Source: Cystobasidiopsis lactophilus (taxonomy: Eukaryota > Basidiomycota > Agaricostilbomycetes > Agaricostilbales > Chionosphaeraceae). From it: a stretch of 64,000 nucleotides of DNA. Positions within the stretch are counted from its first letter, which is position 1. Every line of letters begins with the position of its first letter. Of this stretch, positions 1-10,368 are shown in pieces. The DNA lies in the NCBI GenBank assembly GCA_001599975.1, contig BCIO01000003.1, forward strand, positions 2,908,677-2,972,676, in the 5' to 3' direction. The notes beneath the pieces are model-generated. The model made no database searches. It worked only from the letters and a program-made list of their open reading frames with translations, and was not told the origin of the DNA. The translations under genes were made by a program, and so were the position numbers.

Positions 1-2
1 CG

Positions 3-1920
3 GTGCCGACAGAGCTTTTGCCCACCGTGACCTCGCTTCCCAAGCCGCTGCACCAGCAAGTGCCCGTGTTCAAAGGCATCCCGCTGACCAAGAGCGTCGT
101 TTGGCTGGTCGTTTCGTTCGCTGCGACGCTCGTCTTCCCAGCGCTGCACTATGCCTTGAACGCGCATTTGGACAGCAGACCTGTCGACGCTTTCTTCCTT
201 TCTCAGGCCTGGGTGGGACGTCTGGCCAACATCTTAGCGCTGTTGTCGGGCACATTGGCAGTGGTGCGTGCTACTTTCCTTGCCCTAGCATGACCAACCC
301 GCTAACGGCGGCAGAGGGGCTTAGATTGCCATTTCTCAAGCCTGGGTCCAGACCGTCTGGCTTACTGCTCGCCGCCGTGCTCTTACTTTGAATGAGATGG
401 ACGCCGTCTTTGCTACGCTCACCGACAAAACCGTCTATCTCCAGCCGCAGCGGCTTCGACAGGCCTCTCTGGTTGCCATTTTAGCCCTGCTGTCATTCAC
501 TTGCACGCCGATCAGCCAGCTGACTCCAGGGTCGCTGACCGTGCAGACTGCTCCATACCAATCGATGCCTTGCGACAATCCTTCCGCCGATCTTTCCGTT
601 TGGGATTTGAGTCAGCTCGGCTCGGACTTTATCTTTCGCGATACCTCGCCCATGGCCAACGCCTTGGTCTTTCAAGTGGCTACCGCGGGCGCACCTCTTC
701 GTGCGAGAGATCCCCTCCAATGGCAAGTGCTAGCTACCTTATTGGGCACCTTTCATCTGCTGACCAAAAGCCTCAACAGCGCCACTGTCAATAGCACGGC
801 CTGCTCTTACAACTATCAGACTACCTATTTGGCGCCCACTTTACAATGCTCAGCCACCAGCACCGACATCTACAACAACGGCTTCTCGCAAACAACAGAT
901 GGAATGGAACCGGTCGGTGTGGTTTGGGGTTACAAGACGATCGATACGGTCGGAGGTGGTGGAGACGCAGCACAGCCAATTCAGATCGATTGGCACTCGT
1001 CTGCGAACGACACGTCGCAAGATCCTCCTCTCGTTGGCACCCATGGGTCGACTAACTGCACAGCTTATGCGTCCACCATTTTGGTCAAAGTCGAGCAGAT
1101 TGCAGGCGCTCAGATCATCACGCCATCTGTCGTCGACCGAGGCGACAATATACTCAAGGCTTTCCAATCGGCAGATGGTACACCCTACACGCAGGCGCAG
1201 CTAGACGGCTTGTGGAGCTTGGTCAAAAGCATGTCCAATTTGTTGGCGGGCGATGCATTTTACGATCATGACAACGGACGAGAGTCATATGCCTACTGTG
1301 GGTGGCTGCGAGATGTCTTAGGCAGAGCTCAGTTTGATGACAGCGCCTGGTGGCTCCTATGTTCACATCACCGCCATTCCGACCCTCCTTTACAATCAGA
1401 CGAAAGATGGATCTGCTTATGCGGCTGGCGGCGGCGTTCAAAAGACTGGCCACGAGTTCGATTTCGTTTGGGGCGATGTTCCCGCAGATGTGGAAAGCCT
1501 CATGCTGGTAAGATCCCTTTCGTTCAGTTTAAGAAGTTTCACAGGAGAGTTGTTTGATACGGGAAGCAGAACGTCAGCGCGTCTTTGCTCTCGATGGCCA
1601 ACTTTGGTACCACCGTTGACACCTGCGACATCTCTTCTGGACAACCCGTCTACAAGTTTAGGCCTAGTGGTCTGTGGGGCTTCTATGGTGTAGTTTTGGT
1701 GATCGCGTTGGGCGCAGTCGTTGTCGGCATCAACTCCATCAAGATCAACAACTTTCAAGGTGAAACCAAGTTCTCCTATTTGGCAGCTTCGTTGGCCAAC
1801 CCCGCCATTTCGGATCTGCTGGCGAACGTGGGACCAGGCGACGAACACACCGGGCTATCTTATGCACGGCTGCGATATGCCGCCGACACCAGCCGGAGAT
1901 TCGAGGTGGTCACCACTTGA
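3..1920 (+). CDS. Membrane protein with large N-glycosylated outer domain, 5' partial
   Basis: I do not recognise the family. The reading frame is open to the window edge, so the true start probably lies upstream. Proposed exons are 3-263, 325-1283, 1333-1507 and 1570-1920; the 1284-1332 intron is the least certain because its donor is weak (GTCATA), but the frame must change there. Two hydrophobic helices lie near the N-terminus (VVWLVVSFAATLVF and LANILALLSGTLAV), a third in the second exon (SLVAILALLSFTCT). A stretch of about 330 residues with many N-x-S/T sites and scattered cysteines follows. A last helix (GFYGVVLVIALGAVVVGI) precedes a short cytoplasmic tail. This layout, helices enclosing one large outer domain, suggests a plasma-membrane or cell-wall-facing protein; no function can be assigned. 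It converges on the Cep57-like gene 310 bp downstream. Confidence 0.6.
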
Positions 1921-2230
1921 GGGGTCTGGCGCTCTTCTGTGGCATGTCCAATAGCTTATCAAGCACTCGAGGATGGTGACAGCGAGCGGGCGTCACCACT
2001 CTGTTGTATTGTCGCTAGCTCTGGAAAGCAACCCAAATCTCCGACCCAATTTCGCAGAGTCTGTGCTTGCACAGCGTTTAGCTCCTCAAGCATTGGTCAT
2101 CAGTCGAGAGTGCAGAAAGCGTGTCGGAAGCTAAGATGTATGCAAGCAGGTAAAGAGAGACGGGCATATGAATGACGAACGGATATGGTTCGGCCAAGAA
2201 CGGAAAGGAGGTAATACAATGAGAGTCCAC

Positions 2231-4519
2231 TCAGTAGCGCCCGATATAAGGCCTGGCCTCTGGTGCATCGCGGTAGTGGAGCAAGTCCCAAAGCCGCTTG
2301 ATTTGGTCCGCCTGTGAATTTTGCCACCGAAGCTCAAATGTCCGTACACGTCACAAAGGCTAGAGAACTGCTCACCTTAGACTCGAGGACCTGGATGCTC
2401 TCCGTCAGGTGGTCGGCTAGGGCATGGCGCTTCTTCATGTTGCAAGCCGGGTCCAGCTTTTTGTAGGCGTCCGAGAGCTCGATATATATCCTGTTTGACA
2501 ACCGTTTAGACTGTTCTTAAACGGTTGGGAAAAGGCAGCTCACTTCTTATGCTGGGCAAAGTCCTCCTCCAGTTCGCCCAAGGCGCGTGAGAGCATGGTC
2601 TGAGGCGGCAACCGACTAACGTCGCCTTCTTCCTCCATTGATTGATCCCTCTGCTGCTGCTGAGGGCTCTGTTGCTGCTGCTGGGACGGCCGAGGGTGCT
2701 GGCAGATTCGGCACGCGCAGGCGTCGTGCGCTTGTGGAACCGAATTGAGGATCTCTTCCGCTCGGGCCAGCTCTGGGTCGAGGTCCTTGAAATGGTAGCC
2801 ATTATTGCTGGTAGTGCGCTTAGGAGAGGGATCGGACACGTGGCGGTGGTCTTGGCCGGGCCGAGAAGGGTGGGTGGCCATGGGAGGTGCGGTGGACGGC
2901 CGCTGTATGTCATTGAGGAAGTATGAAAGTGGCCTGCGGGTGGGCCGTGGAGTAGCAAGCGTAGCTGTTGGTTGTTGCCGGAAGGCAGAGGGCAAGTCCC
3001 GGTGGACAGTGGGAGGCGTGACCGCTTTGCGCTGTGAACGACACCACCTTCGATCAGTCAAGCTCATTCAAACGGGCAAAGAGCGGCTCTAGCTCACAGC
3101 AGGTCTGTGTCGGGGAACGCCAGTGAGGCTTTCCACCAGCTGGCGGACCTCCTCGATCTCGCCAGACAAGGCGTGGATGCTCTCCTTCAAGCCGTCGACC
3201 TGGTCCTGCCACCCGTTGACCTCGTGCTTGAGCACCAGCACATCGTCGTCCTTGCCAGCCGACTGGTGCCGGAGGTCGGACAGGGCCGAGGCGTGAGCGG
3301 AGAGCGACTTGGTCAGGCGGGCGACATGAGAGTGCAGGCGCTCGACGAGCTCTTCCAGGCCTAGTCGCTCTCTGGTGAGCATGACATGGAGACTTGGAAC
3401 GGTGCGCAGACATACCAGAGCGAGTGTAAGCCGGCATCTCATCCACGGCGGGCGAGCCAAACCGGGGCGAGTTGGTTGAGTTAGTGCCGATGCCGCTGTC
3501 GACCTCATGCTGCTGCTCTCGCCTCGACCTGGTGCTCTGGCCGAGCGCAGTGCGCACCGTCCTGGCGGGCGCGGCAAGGGGAACGCCAGAGTCCAGCTCG
3601 GCCTCGATCTCGCGCACCCGCTGGGCGGAGGACTGGTTCTCGTGCTCGAGCTGGTTCAAGCGGGATTCGAGGTCGCTTAGAGCCGACTCGAGCTTTTGGT
3701 CTGTGCACCAGAATGGTCATATTGAGAAACGAGAAGCCTTGGAGTGAGATGGGAAGACGCACTGGCAGCCTGCTCCAAGTTGACGGATCGACGAGGTGAG
3801 GGGATGGCCCTGTGCCGGCCGCCTTTCTCCGGCGAAGCCAAGCCCTCTGTCAAGCCCGTCACATCTGGGAGATGGTACTCTTGCCGGTTGCCGCTGGGCG
3901 AGGCGGCTGGGGCGTAAGTGGTGCGGGCCGTGGTGGCCGCTGGAGGAGGAGAAGGGTAGGACTGGGCGCCGGCGTAGCTGTAGCGCTGCTGAGGTGCTGG
4001 CGAGACGTTGTTGAGCTCTCCAAACACCCTGCGACCGGTCTGAGGAGCCGGCGAGTAGGCCTGGCGCTTGACGGACGCCGGCGCTGTCTTGTTGTTGTTC
4101 GCAGCGGGAAGGACGGGCGCGCCGGTCAAGCGCTCGAACTCGCGGCGGAGCTCTTTGGCCATGCCGTCGAAGCCACTGACGAGCGAGTCGTGCACCGTCG
4201 TCTGGTTGTTGTGATGTGGCGCGGCGGGCGATTTGGAGGGCGAGACGAACTTGGGCTTGGGTCGGTGGCCGATGAGCAGCGTGTCCTCGTCCTGGTCTGA
4301 GGAGGAGGGGCTGGAGATGTGCGTCTTCCTGCGCTGCTGCTGGCCAGGCCGGTCCCCGAACCGAGGCGAGTTCTCGTCGAAGCCCAAGTCGGTCAACCCT
4401 CTGCGCAAGGCCGACTCCATCGTGCGCCGCTCTCGCTCCGAGCCGTCGAGGGAGATGTCAACGTCTAGCACGGCTGGCGAGAGTGGCCCTCCTCCTGGGC
4501 GACGACCAAGCCTCGACAT
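2231..4519 (-). CDS. Cep57-like spindle pole body / microtubule-binding protein
   Basis: Six exons (4519-3763, 3700-3416, 3369-3098, 3031-2544, 2490-2376, 2311-2231) join in frame to 665 residues. The first 250 residues are disordered and rich in Pro, Ser and Gln. Exons 2-3 encode a coiled coil (LESRLNQLEHENQSSAQRV). The C-terminus carries the Cep57 microtubule-binding domain: a short Cys/His cluster (HDACACRIC), then ALGELEEDFAQHKKIY, and the closing signature ADQIKRLWDLL. Fungal members of this family, such as S. pombe Ppc89, are spindle-pole-body scaffolds; the same role here is inferred from the domain. The signature spans three exons and becomes visible only after splicing, which supports the model. 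The start ATG is the only in-frame one before the first conserved block. It lies 106 bp downstream of the GH43 gene on the same strand. Confidence 0.78.
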
Positions 4520-4625
4520 TGGGTTGAAGCTGGCCAACCTTTGGCTCGCCTGCTCGAAGAAAAAACAACAAAGTCCTCTTCGATCACTTCGCCGATCGCT
4601 TTGCCTGTCCCAAGCCTTCCTCCCT

Positions 4626-6098
4626 CTATAAAACAATGCAGAGTGCTAGCAACGAGATTGTTGTAGATAAGTGTCCAATTAATAAACGCTCAGAGTGACT
4701 AGGCAGCCCGAGGTCAACGCTGTGAGAAGCAGTCGTAGAGCCTGTAGTTGCCACCGACTGTGTGCTGGTATTTGTCATAGACATCGTGATACTGGAGGAA
4801 GAGGAGGTAGCTGTAGTAGCTTGGGGTTGGGAAGATGTTGGAAGTGTCCCATTGCCGGCCACGACCACGGGCCAGCCAGAGCCCAGATCCACCAAATTGA
4901 TGGCGGGGATGGTGGTGGAGTGGCCGTCGGCAGTCGTATTGTAATCTGATCATCAAACACGAACTGAGCGATTCTCAATGAGAAATCAACGAAAAGTGGG
5001 TGCCCACAATGATACACCATCAAAATGTCGTCGCCGTCCACCAGCAAGCTTTGACCTCCCGGCCCGTAGATCTTGTCGTGCGAGCCCAGGATTTCTGTTC
5101 CACCACCGTCGAGGGCTGCTGTTCCATTTTTATCTCTGCGAGGCCCCAGTGAAAATGAGCGCCAGTGGACCCAAAATGAAGACGACGCAAGCGCACAGGT
5201 ATGGGCCAGCGATGTTAACAGCTCGGGAGACGCGGACGTTGTAGGTCGAGTTGGTGCCGACGCAGCACTTTCCGAAGGAGGTAAAGAGGAAGAAGTAATT
5301 CTTGTACGGCAGAATCCAGCTGGCCTCTTCGGCCGCGTCTGGCGTTTTCGAAAGCGAGGCGAACATCGGTTTGTCTTGAGGTAGCTTTCCAGTTGTGGGA
5401 TCAAGGGAGGCGAGCTTGATGCCGCTCCAATACTGCATGCGTGTGTTCTGGATGAGCGAAGGCAGAATAGGTTTGTAAGAGGGCATGCCTCACGCTTCCG
5501 AAATTGAGATACCACTTTTCCCCTACGATAGTTAGATGCGGATCAATGGCATTGTAATCGTCTGTCTCGTCGGTGGAGACCACGAGGCCACGCTGCGTCC
5601 AAGTTTTGGCGTCGGGCGAAGTCGACAGAAAAATGGCGCTGTGCTGGCTTCCCATAGTCGACGAGCTCCAGTACAGGTAGAAAGTGTCGTTGAATATTGT
5701 GCAGTCCGGCGCCCAAAGGTTGCTCGTATTGCCATTGTACAGTTTTGCATCTGGGCCCGTTAAAGTTGAAAAGCCAGAATCTTCGGCGAGAATGGCGACG
5801 GACTCACCAGCTGGGACCTGCTCGAGGACACGGGAAGCCTCAGACCACTGAATACGATCCTTAGACGTCGCGACCCTCATGCCCTCGCCGGTCGAGAACA
5901 TGAAGTCTGGGACCGTCGTGAGCTTTCGGTGACCTCGTCCAGCAGAAAGCTCGGCCCCTCACAGGTGTCATTCTTCTTGCACAGACTTGGGTCATTGATG
6001 GCAGGCGTAGACATTGGGATTGGGTCCGGCCACTTCGCAGCTCGCACGTCCGACAGAACATGGAGCAAATGCAGCCAAGCCCAGGCCCGCCATCTCAT
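4626..6098 (-). CDS. Secreted GH43 arabinanase-like glycoside hydrolase with C-terminal anchor signal
   Basis: A predicted extracellular five-bladed beta-propeller hydrolase acting on arabinan or related side chains. An N-terminal signal peptide (MRWRAWAWLHLLHVLSDVRA) is followed by the catalytic-base motif NDPSLCKKNDT, then WAPDC, the pKa-modulating Asp in YNAIDPHL, the likely acid Glu in AEEASWILPY, and IYGPGGQSLLVDG. All three expected acidic residues are therefore present. The C-terminus is a Ser/Thr-rich spacer ending in a hydrophobic tail (LLIGHLSTTISLLALCIVL), as in GPI-anchored wall enzymes. At least five introns of about 55 nt interrupt it; those at 5907-5962 and 5751-5807 are clear. 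A diverged paralogue lies at 60553-62052. GH43 assignment is firm; the exact substrate is not. Confidence 0.82.
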
Positions 6099-6630
6099 GG
6101 CCTGTTCCAGAGAACAGCAGGTTCAAGAGCGAAGAAGAGGGCCAAGTTAATCCCAGGGCAGTGGGAGGCTCCCGTACATGGACGCCGTGTCGGACATGAC
6201 GGACGCCTTCCAGAGAAATGAACGCGAAGGCAGACGCAGCTTTTCGATGATAGTCTCAAGCACAATACAAATCATTGAATGGTTTTATGGATAACAGGTG
6301 CACAGTCTGATTGATAGCAAGCAAGGTGGGCAGTTTGAGTGCAGGAAAGGCAATTGCTGCACTTTGATCTGGTCGCAGCCTGGCAGTGTGAGTTGCGCTG
6401 AAGGATCAACAACAGACCATCAGGTTGCAGTCTCAGAAGTATCTTTTGATTTGTTATGGTGCAGGCAAGTTAATCTTGGAGTGGACGGTCAAAGTCGACA
6501 GACCAAGTTCAAGCTCATGTCACGGTGGCAAATTTCAGACCCATCTCTGGTCGACAACGATGCTATGTAATGCCATCTAGAAAGAGCCTCTGTTTTACAA
6601 ATTGGCACATTGCAACGCAAAACCCAGGGA
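6099..6630. other. Intergenic gap upstream of the GH43 gene
   Basis: This 532 bp stretch lies between the start of the GH43 gene and the stop of the four-TM gene, both on minus. It must hold the GH43 promoter and the four-TM 3' end. I see no coding signal, repeat or RNA gene in it. Confidence 0.5.
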
Positions 6631-7722
6631 TTAGCCCTTCCGAAGGCTGCCACCCATGCTTGCCCTGGTGGAGAAGGAAGCGCCGCGCTGTCGCTCCTCC
6701 ATGCTGAAACTGTCGCCCCAGTGGCCTTCTCCCATTGGAGGCCTGGATGCGTAGTCTTGATTCTCGTAAGCTGGGGCAGGATCGAACTGAGCTTCAACAT
6801 CAGTTGTTGGGGGTTTCTGGCGGAAGGACTGGACGGCTTTCCGAGCAAAGCAGCAGCAACTGATCATCTCGGCCCATACGAGGCCGTAGTCGATGCCGAA
6901 TGAAATGAGGAGAGACATGAACGCTGCGTAGATCAGAAACCAAGCTGGACCCTTGTGAACGGTGATGCCCGGCTCCGTATGGGACTCCAGATAGCTAACC
7001 ATAGTATCCATGATGTGAGAGTCAAGTCCAGCGAATGCGAGAGTGCCCAAACTGAGCAGAAAGCCGAACAGACGGCAACTAGCACAAGTGACCGCGATCT
7101 GGGCCTTGTCCAGTTTTGACTTGACGGTCCTCTCTTCCATTAGGGCATAGCCTAGCCGAACGATACTGATCAGCATAGCAGACCCAGCCAGGAAGTGGAT
7201 GGTGCCGAGAACGCTCGCCAAGTTGGCATCGTCTGCGGCGGCGCAGGCGGCATCCGCAATGTCTGCCGGAGCGCCCTTCTTGAAGTCTTTGCACGAGATG
7301 TCGTCTATGGTGATCGGGAAGCCCGAGGGGTCGATGAAGTTAAGACCCCTTTTGGTCGCCGCGGATGAGGCAGAGGCCAAGGCCGCCAGGGCTGCTGTGC
7401 CCATAAGCTCTCGTCCGTTTCAGAAGTAGTCGAGAGGAGACGTACGCAGCGTGTAGGCCAAGTACCACATAAATAAAGCCCCAACCGCTAACAGAAGAGC
7501 GAAGGCACGCCAGCGCACTAGCCAGTCGCACTTGCTTTCGCCCGCGGTGCTTGGCGGCCGGCTGTCGTTATAGTCTCTGAGAGAATCCATGCCATACTCG
7601 GCTCCTCTTTTGAGGTTCTTCTCGCCGACCTTCTTTGCCAGTCGTGGGGCCACCTTGGGGGCCACTTTCGGAAGGACTCTGGGAAGAACCTTCGTCCCTA
7701 TCGAGATGGCCGCGGTGGCCAT
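6631..7722 (-). CDS. Four-TM membrane protein of unknown function
   Basis: Two exons (7722-7446 and 7394-6631) joined by a 51 nt GT-AG intron give 346 residues. The N-terminal tail of about 70 residues is basic with PKVAP repeats. Helix 1 (ALLLAVGALFMWYLAYTL) ends exactly at a phase-1 intron. A loop with two cysteines follows, then helices near LGTIHFLAGSAMLISIV, LFGFLLSLGTLAFAG and FLIYAAFMSLLISFGIDYG, and a cytoplasmic tail rich in Pro, Tyr and Ser after a CCC motif. I do not recognise the family. The layout and the phase-1 intron after helix 1 match the genes at 62334 and 63468, so I infer one family. The ATG at 7722 was chosen because the upstream frame has no other start near it. Confidence 0.65.
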
Positions 7723-8290
7723 GGCGGTTGGGCCTGGAAGACGTGGAGCCCTGCAGAGTGCTTTCTCCTTGAGTTCGGGATCTGGTAGATGCAGGGCAAC
7801 TGCAAGAGAGCGAAGGCCCTCGTTACGGCCTCAAGGGTCGGGCAAGAAGACGCCCAGAACAAAGGGAAGGCAGGCTCAAGGCTGGGGCACCCAATGACTG
7901 TTCTCAATCATACTAGTGCGCGGGTTTTGTGCAGCATACGAAGCAAAGGCAGTAGGGCAAGAAAGGCGTGTCGACAGCCCTCGCCGGGTGGCTTCGAAGC
8001 TGCCAGCAGGATGAAGAGCACGACTTGCCGAATCAAGCCACAAGATGCTTCAACGTATCATAGTGGAGGTCATTAGGAAGACATCGGCCAAAAACAATGA
8101 GACAGCAACAGAGAGCGCGTGCTTCGATTCTTGAGGCTGAGGGCGAATTTGAGCAGATCAGCTCGGAGTCCAAATCTTGTGGACGATCCTCAAGAAGCGC
8201 CCCAGCGGTGACATTGTCATGGCCCAAAGGATCGTCTGAGATATTACAAGGCGGAACGAGAGTGATTGCTAGGGGATGACAAGGTGGCGA
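7690..8290. repeat. Duplicated block A, copy 1
   Basis: This segment covers the first codons and upstream region of the four-TM gene. It aligns collinearly with 9660-10190, for example GGCCGCGGTGGCCATGGCG in both, the shared string ACTGTT(C/T)TCAATCAT, and the GAGCGC(G/A)(T/C)GC(T/C)TCGAT stretch. Similarity is interrupted by small gaps and looks like roughly 60-70% by eye. The part from 7723 to 8506 is otherwise noncoding as far as I can tell and probably carries the promoter of the four-TM gene. Confidence 0.6.
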
Positions 8291-8504
8291 ATGGCAAAGC
8301 ACGATTTCAAGAGAGCGAGCACCCGCTGGTTCCACAAAAAATTCGCGGTGGGAGGCCGACGTTTTACAGTCTGGAATATAGAAACTACGAGGGTGTGCCT
8401 TTTGAAAGAACCCGAAGGAGAAAGCATGCAGAGCCAAAAGCGCTCCGCCCCATTTCTGTCCTATGCGATCCAATTGGTGCCTTGTCAAAAAGCCAGCCTA
8501 CAGC

Positions 8505-9645
8505 TACTAAAAAGGCGGGAGGATTGTCATCTCCTGGCCTAGCATCATGTCAAGCTGCCCAGCGTCCAACACCATGCCTTGCGACCAGGCGTCGTCGTCC
8601 AGGACGAAGTCGTCTTCGTCCGAATCGGAGTCGAAGTCGAACGGCTGGACTGACATAAGAAGAGAAGCGGGCGGAGGTGTTTCAGCAGAGGGAAACGAGA
8701 AAAATTGTCGACGCGGCGGCAGCGGATCCACTTCGAAAAGTGGAACATAGGACAACTGGCCTCGGCGGCGTCGGACGTGCTGTCGAACGTGAGCGATCCC
8801 AGCGACAAGATGTGGGATTGTGAGCGTGCAGCAGCCGGCAAAGAGCGGAAGCCCCAAAAGGCAGCTCCAGCTGATTAGCGGGAAGCCGAAAGGTAGTGCC
8901 AAATCGAGGAGGATTCCAAAGCTACTCGTCGGCGTCAAAATCTGTACAACAGTCCAAACGAGCGCAGGAACACTCACAAAGGCAATCCCAAACAGACAGT
9001 GACAACGGCGGCCGTTCCCAAATCGCCATGAAGGGCCGTTAAAACCGCACGACGACGATCCTTGGCGCCGAGGATGGTAGCAATGTCCCCTCGAAAAGTC
9101 ATGAAGGCATCTAATACCATGCCGGCGGCGACCACCAAGGCCAGTCCTACGAGCAGTACTAGGCCTGGGTTGATGGCAAGCACGGCGGCAAGCGCGCCGT
9201 TGGTCCCAATGGTCGGTTGATCCATGACGATAGGATACCGCTCTGGGTTGCTGCAACGCGACGTCGAGTGCGCTATAGCCTTGCTGGACGACGACGCCAG
9301 ACCGCTGGAGTCGGTTTCTTCACGTTGATCTTGCATTGGAGCTAAAGCTACTCTGGAGTCAGCGAAAGGCCATCAAAGGAGGCCGAAGGCCACACACTCA
9401 CACGCTTAAAGTTGAAGATTTTTGAGAGGTGGAGGAAGTAGCCAACGTGGTGAAAAGGGAACAAGAACGCAGCCGCCCGCAAAGCCGCTGATTTTCACGA
9501 GCCCGACCGCCGCAACGGTCGACTATCGCAGGCGGTGATGGGTAGGAAACCACAAGCAGCGTCATTAAGTCACACTTGGGCGATGAGAGACCAGGCCTGA
9601 GGCAGATGAGCGATGACCCGAAGCGCATGAAAAGCGACTTGGGTT
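8505..9645. repeat. Tandem duplication block B, copy 1
   Basis: About 1.14 kb containing gene B1 and its upstream region, matching 12555-13690 in the same orientation. From about 9160 to 9645 only around a dozen differences are seen against the other copy, while 8505-9160 differs clearly more often. The copies are about 4 kb apart with an unrelated gene between them. Confidence 0.9.
8507..9336 (-). CDS. Tandem membrane protein B1, unknown function
   Basis: Two exons (9336-8978, 8924-8507) with a 53 nt intron give 258 residues. Helices are seen near ALAAVLAINPGLVLLVGLAL, TAAVVTVCLGLPF and the Trp/Cys-rich SWSCLLGLPLFAGCCTLTI. The C-terminal tail has an acidic run (FDFDSDSDEDDFVLDDD) and ends in EMTILPPF. 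The splice model is supported because the same 53 nt intron works in the paralogue at 12559-13394, with both coding lengths divisible by three. I recognise no known domain. The acidic tail suggests a cytoplasmic interaction site; this is inference. It is part of a large tandem duplication (block B). Confidence 0.65.
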
Positions 9646-9659
9646 GTGGAGAATCTTCA

Positions 9660-10190
9660 GCCCTGTCCTGATGGCCGCGGTGGCCATGGCGAATGGGCCT
9701 GAAAACGGGAAGTATTGCAAGAAAGCATTCTTCTTCGGGGTCTGGTGGATGCAGGACAACTGAAGGGAAGACTATTGTTGCGGCCTCAAAGGTAGCACGA
9801 GAAGGCGCCCAGAAGAAGAGACGGCGGGCCCAAGTCCGAGGCAATCAGCGACTGTTTTCAATCATGATGGTGCGGGTATTTGTAGGGTAGAAGGTAAAGC
9901 AAGCGCAGCGTGGTGAGAGAGGCGTGCCAAGTTCGTCAGCTCTCGCAGACGGGAAGCAGGTTTAATGGACCAAGGTTTGTCCAGTTAAGCCAGAACATGC
10001 CTCAGTAGATCATAGTTAAGATCTAGGAGGAAAACGAGAGCTTGAACAGCGAGAGAGCAGCACAGAGCGCACGCCTCGATGTCTGAGAAGCCAGGTCCTG
10101 GTTGGCTTCTTGCAGGTGGAGTCGCAAGAAACGTCCAGGCGGTGCCATCACAATGATTTGGAGGTTTTTCAAATTGCTAAATAGTTGCAG
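9660..10190. repeat. Duplicated block A, copy 2: relic of a four-TM gene 5' end
   Basis: Collinear with 7690-8290. On the minus strand it still encodes a start like that of the four-TM gene (MATAAIRTGLK against MATAAISIGTK). The frame then becomes unlike the intact gene, and no helices or second exon are found downstream towards 9340. I read it as a fragment duplicated together with its promoter and not a working gene. The gap from 9337 to 10368 holds nothing else that I can support. Confidence 0.55.
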
Positions 10191-10368
10191 AAACAGCAAG
10201 TGTAAGGGAGCGACTAGGTGGCAAACGGCAGTCAAGTCCAAAAGTTCAAAGATCGGCAGCCTTAAGTGTCGAAGCAAGCGGCAACATATGGAAAGCGAGC
10301 AGCATCAAAAGAATGTGGTTGCAAGTTTATACAAGATCATAGACGGGATCAAAAACCAGTGGGAGATC

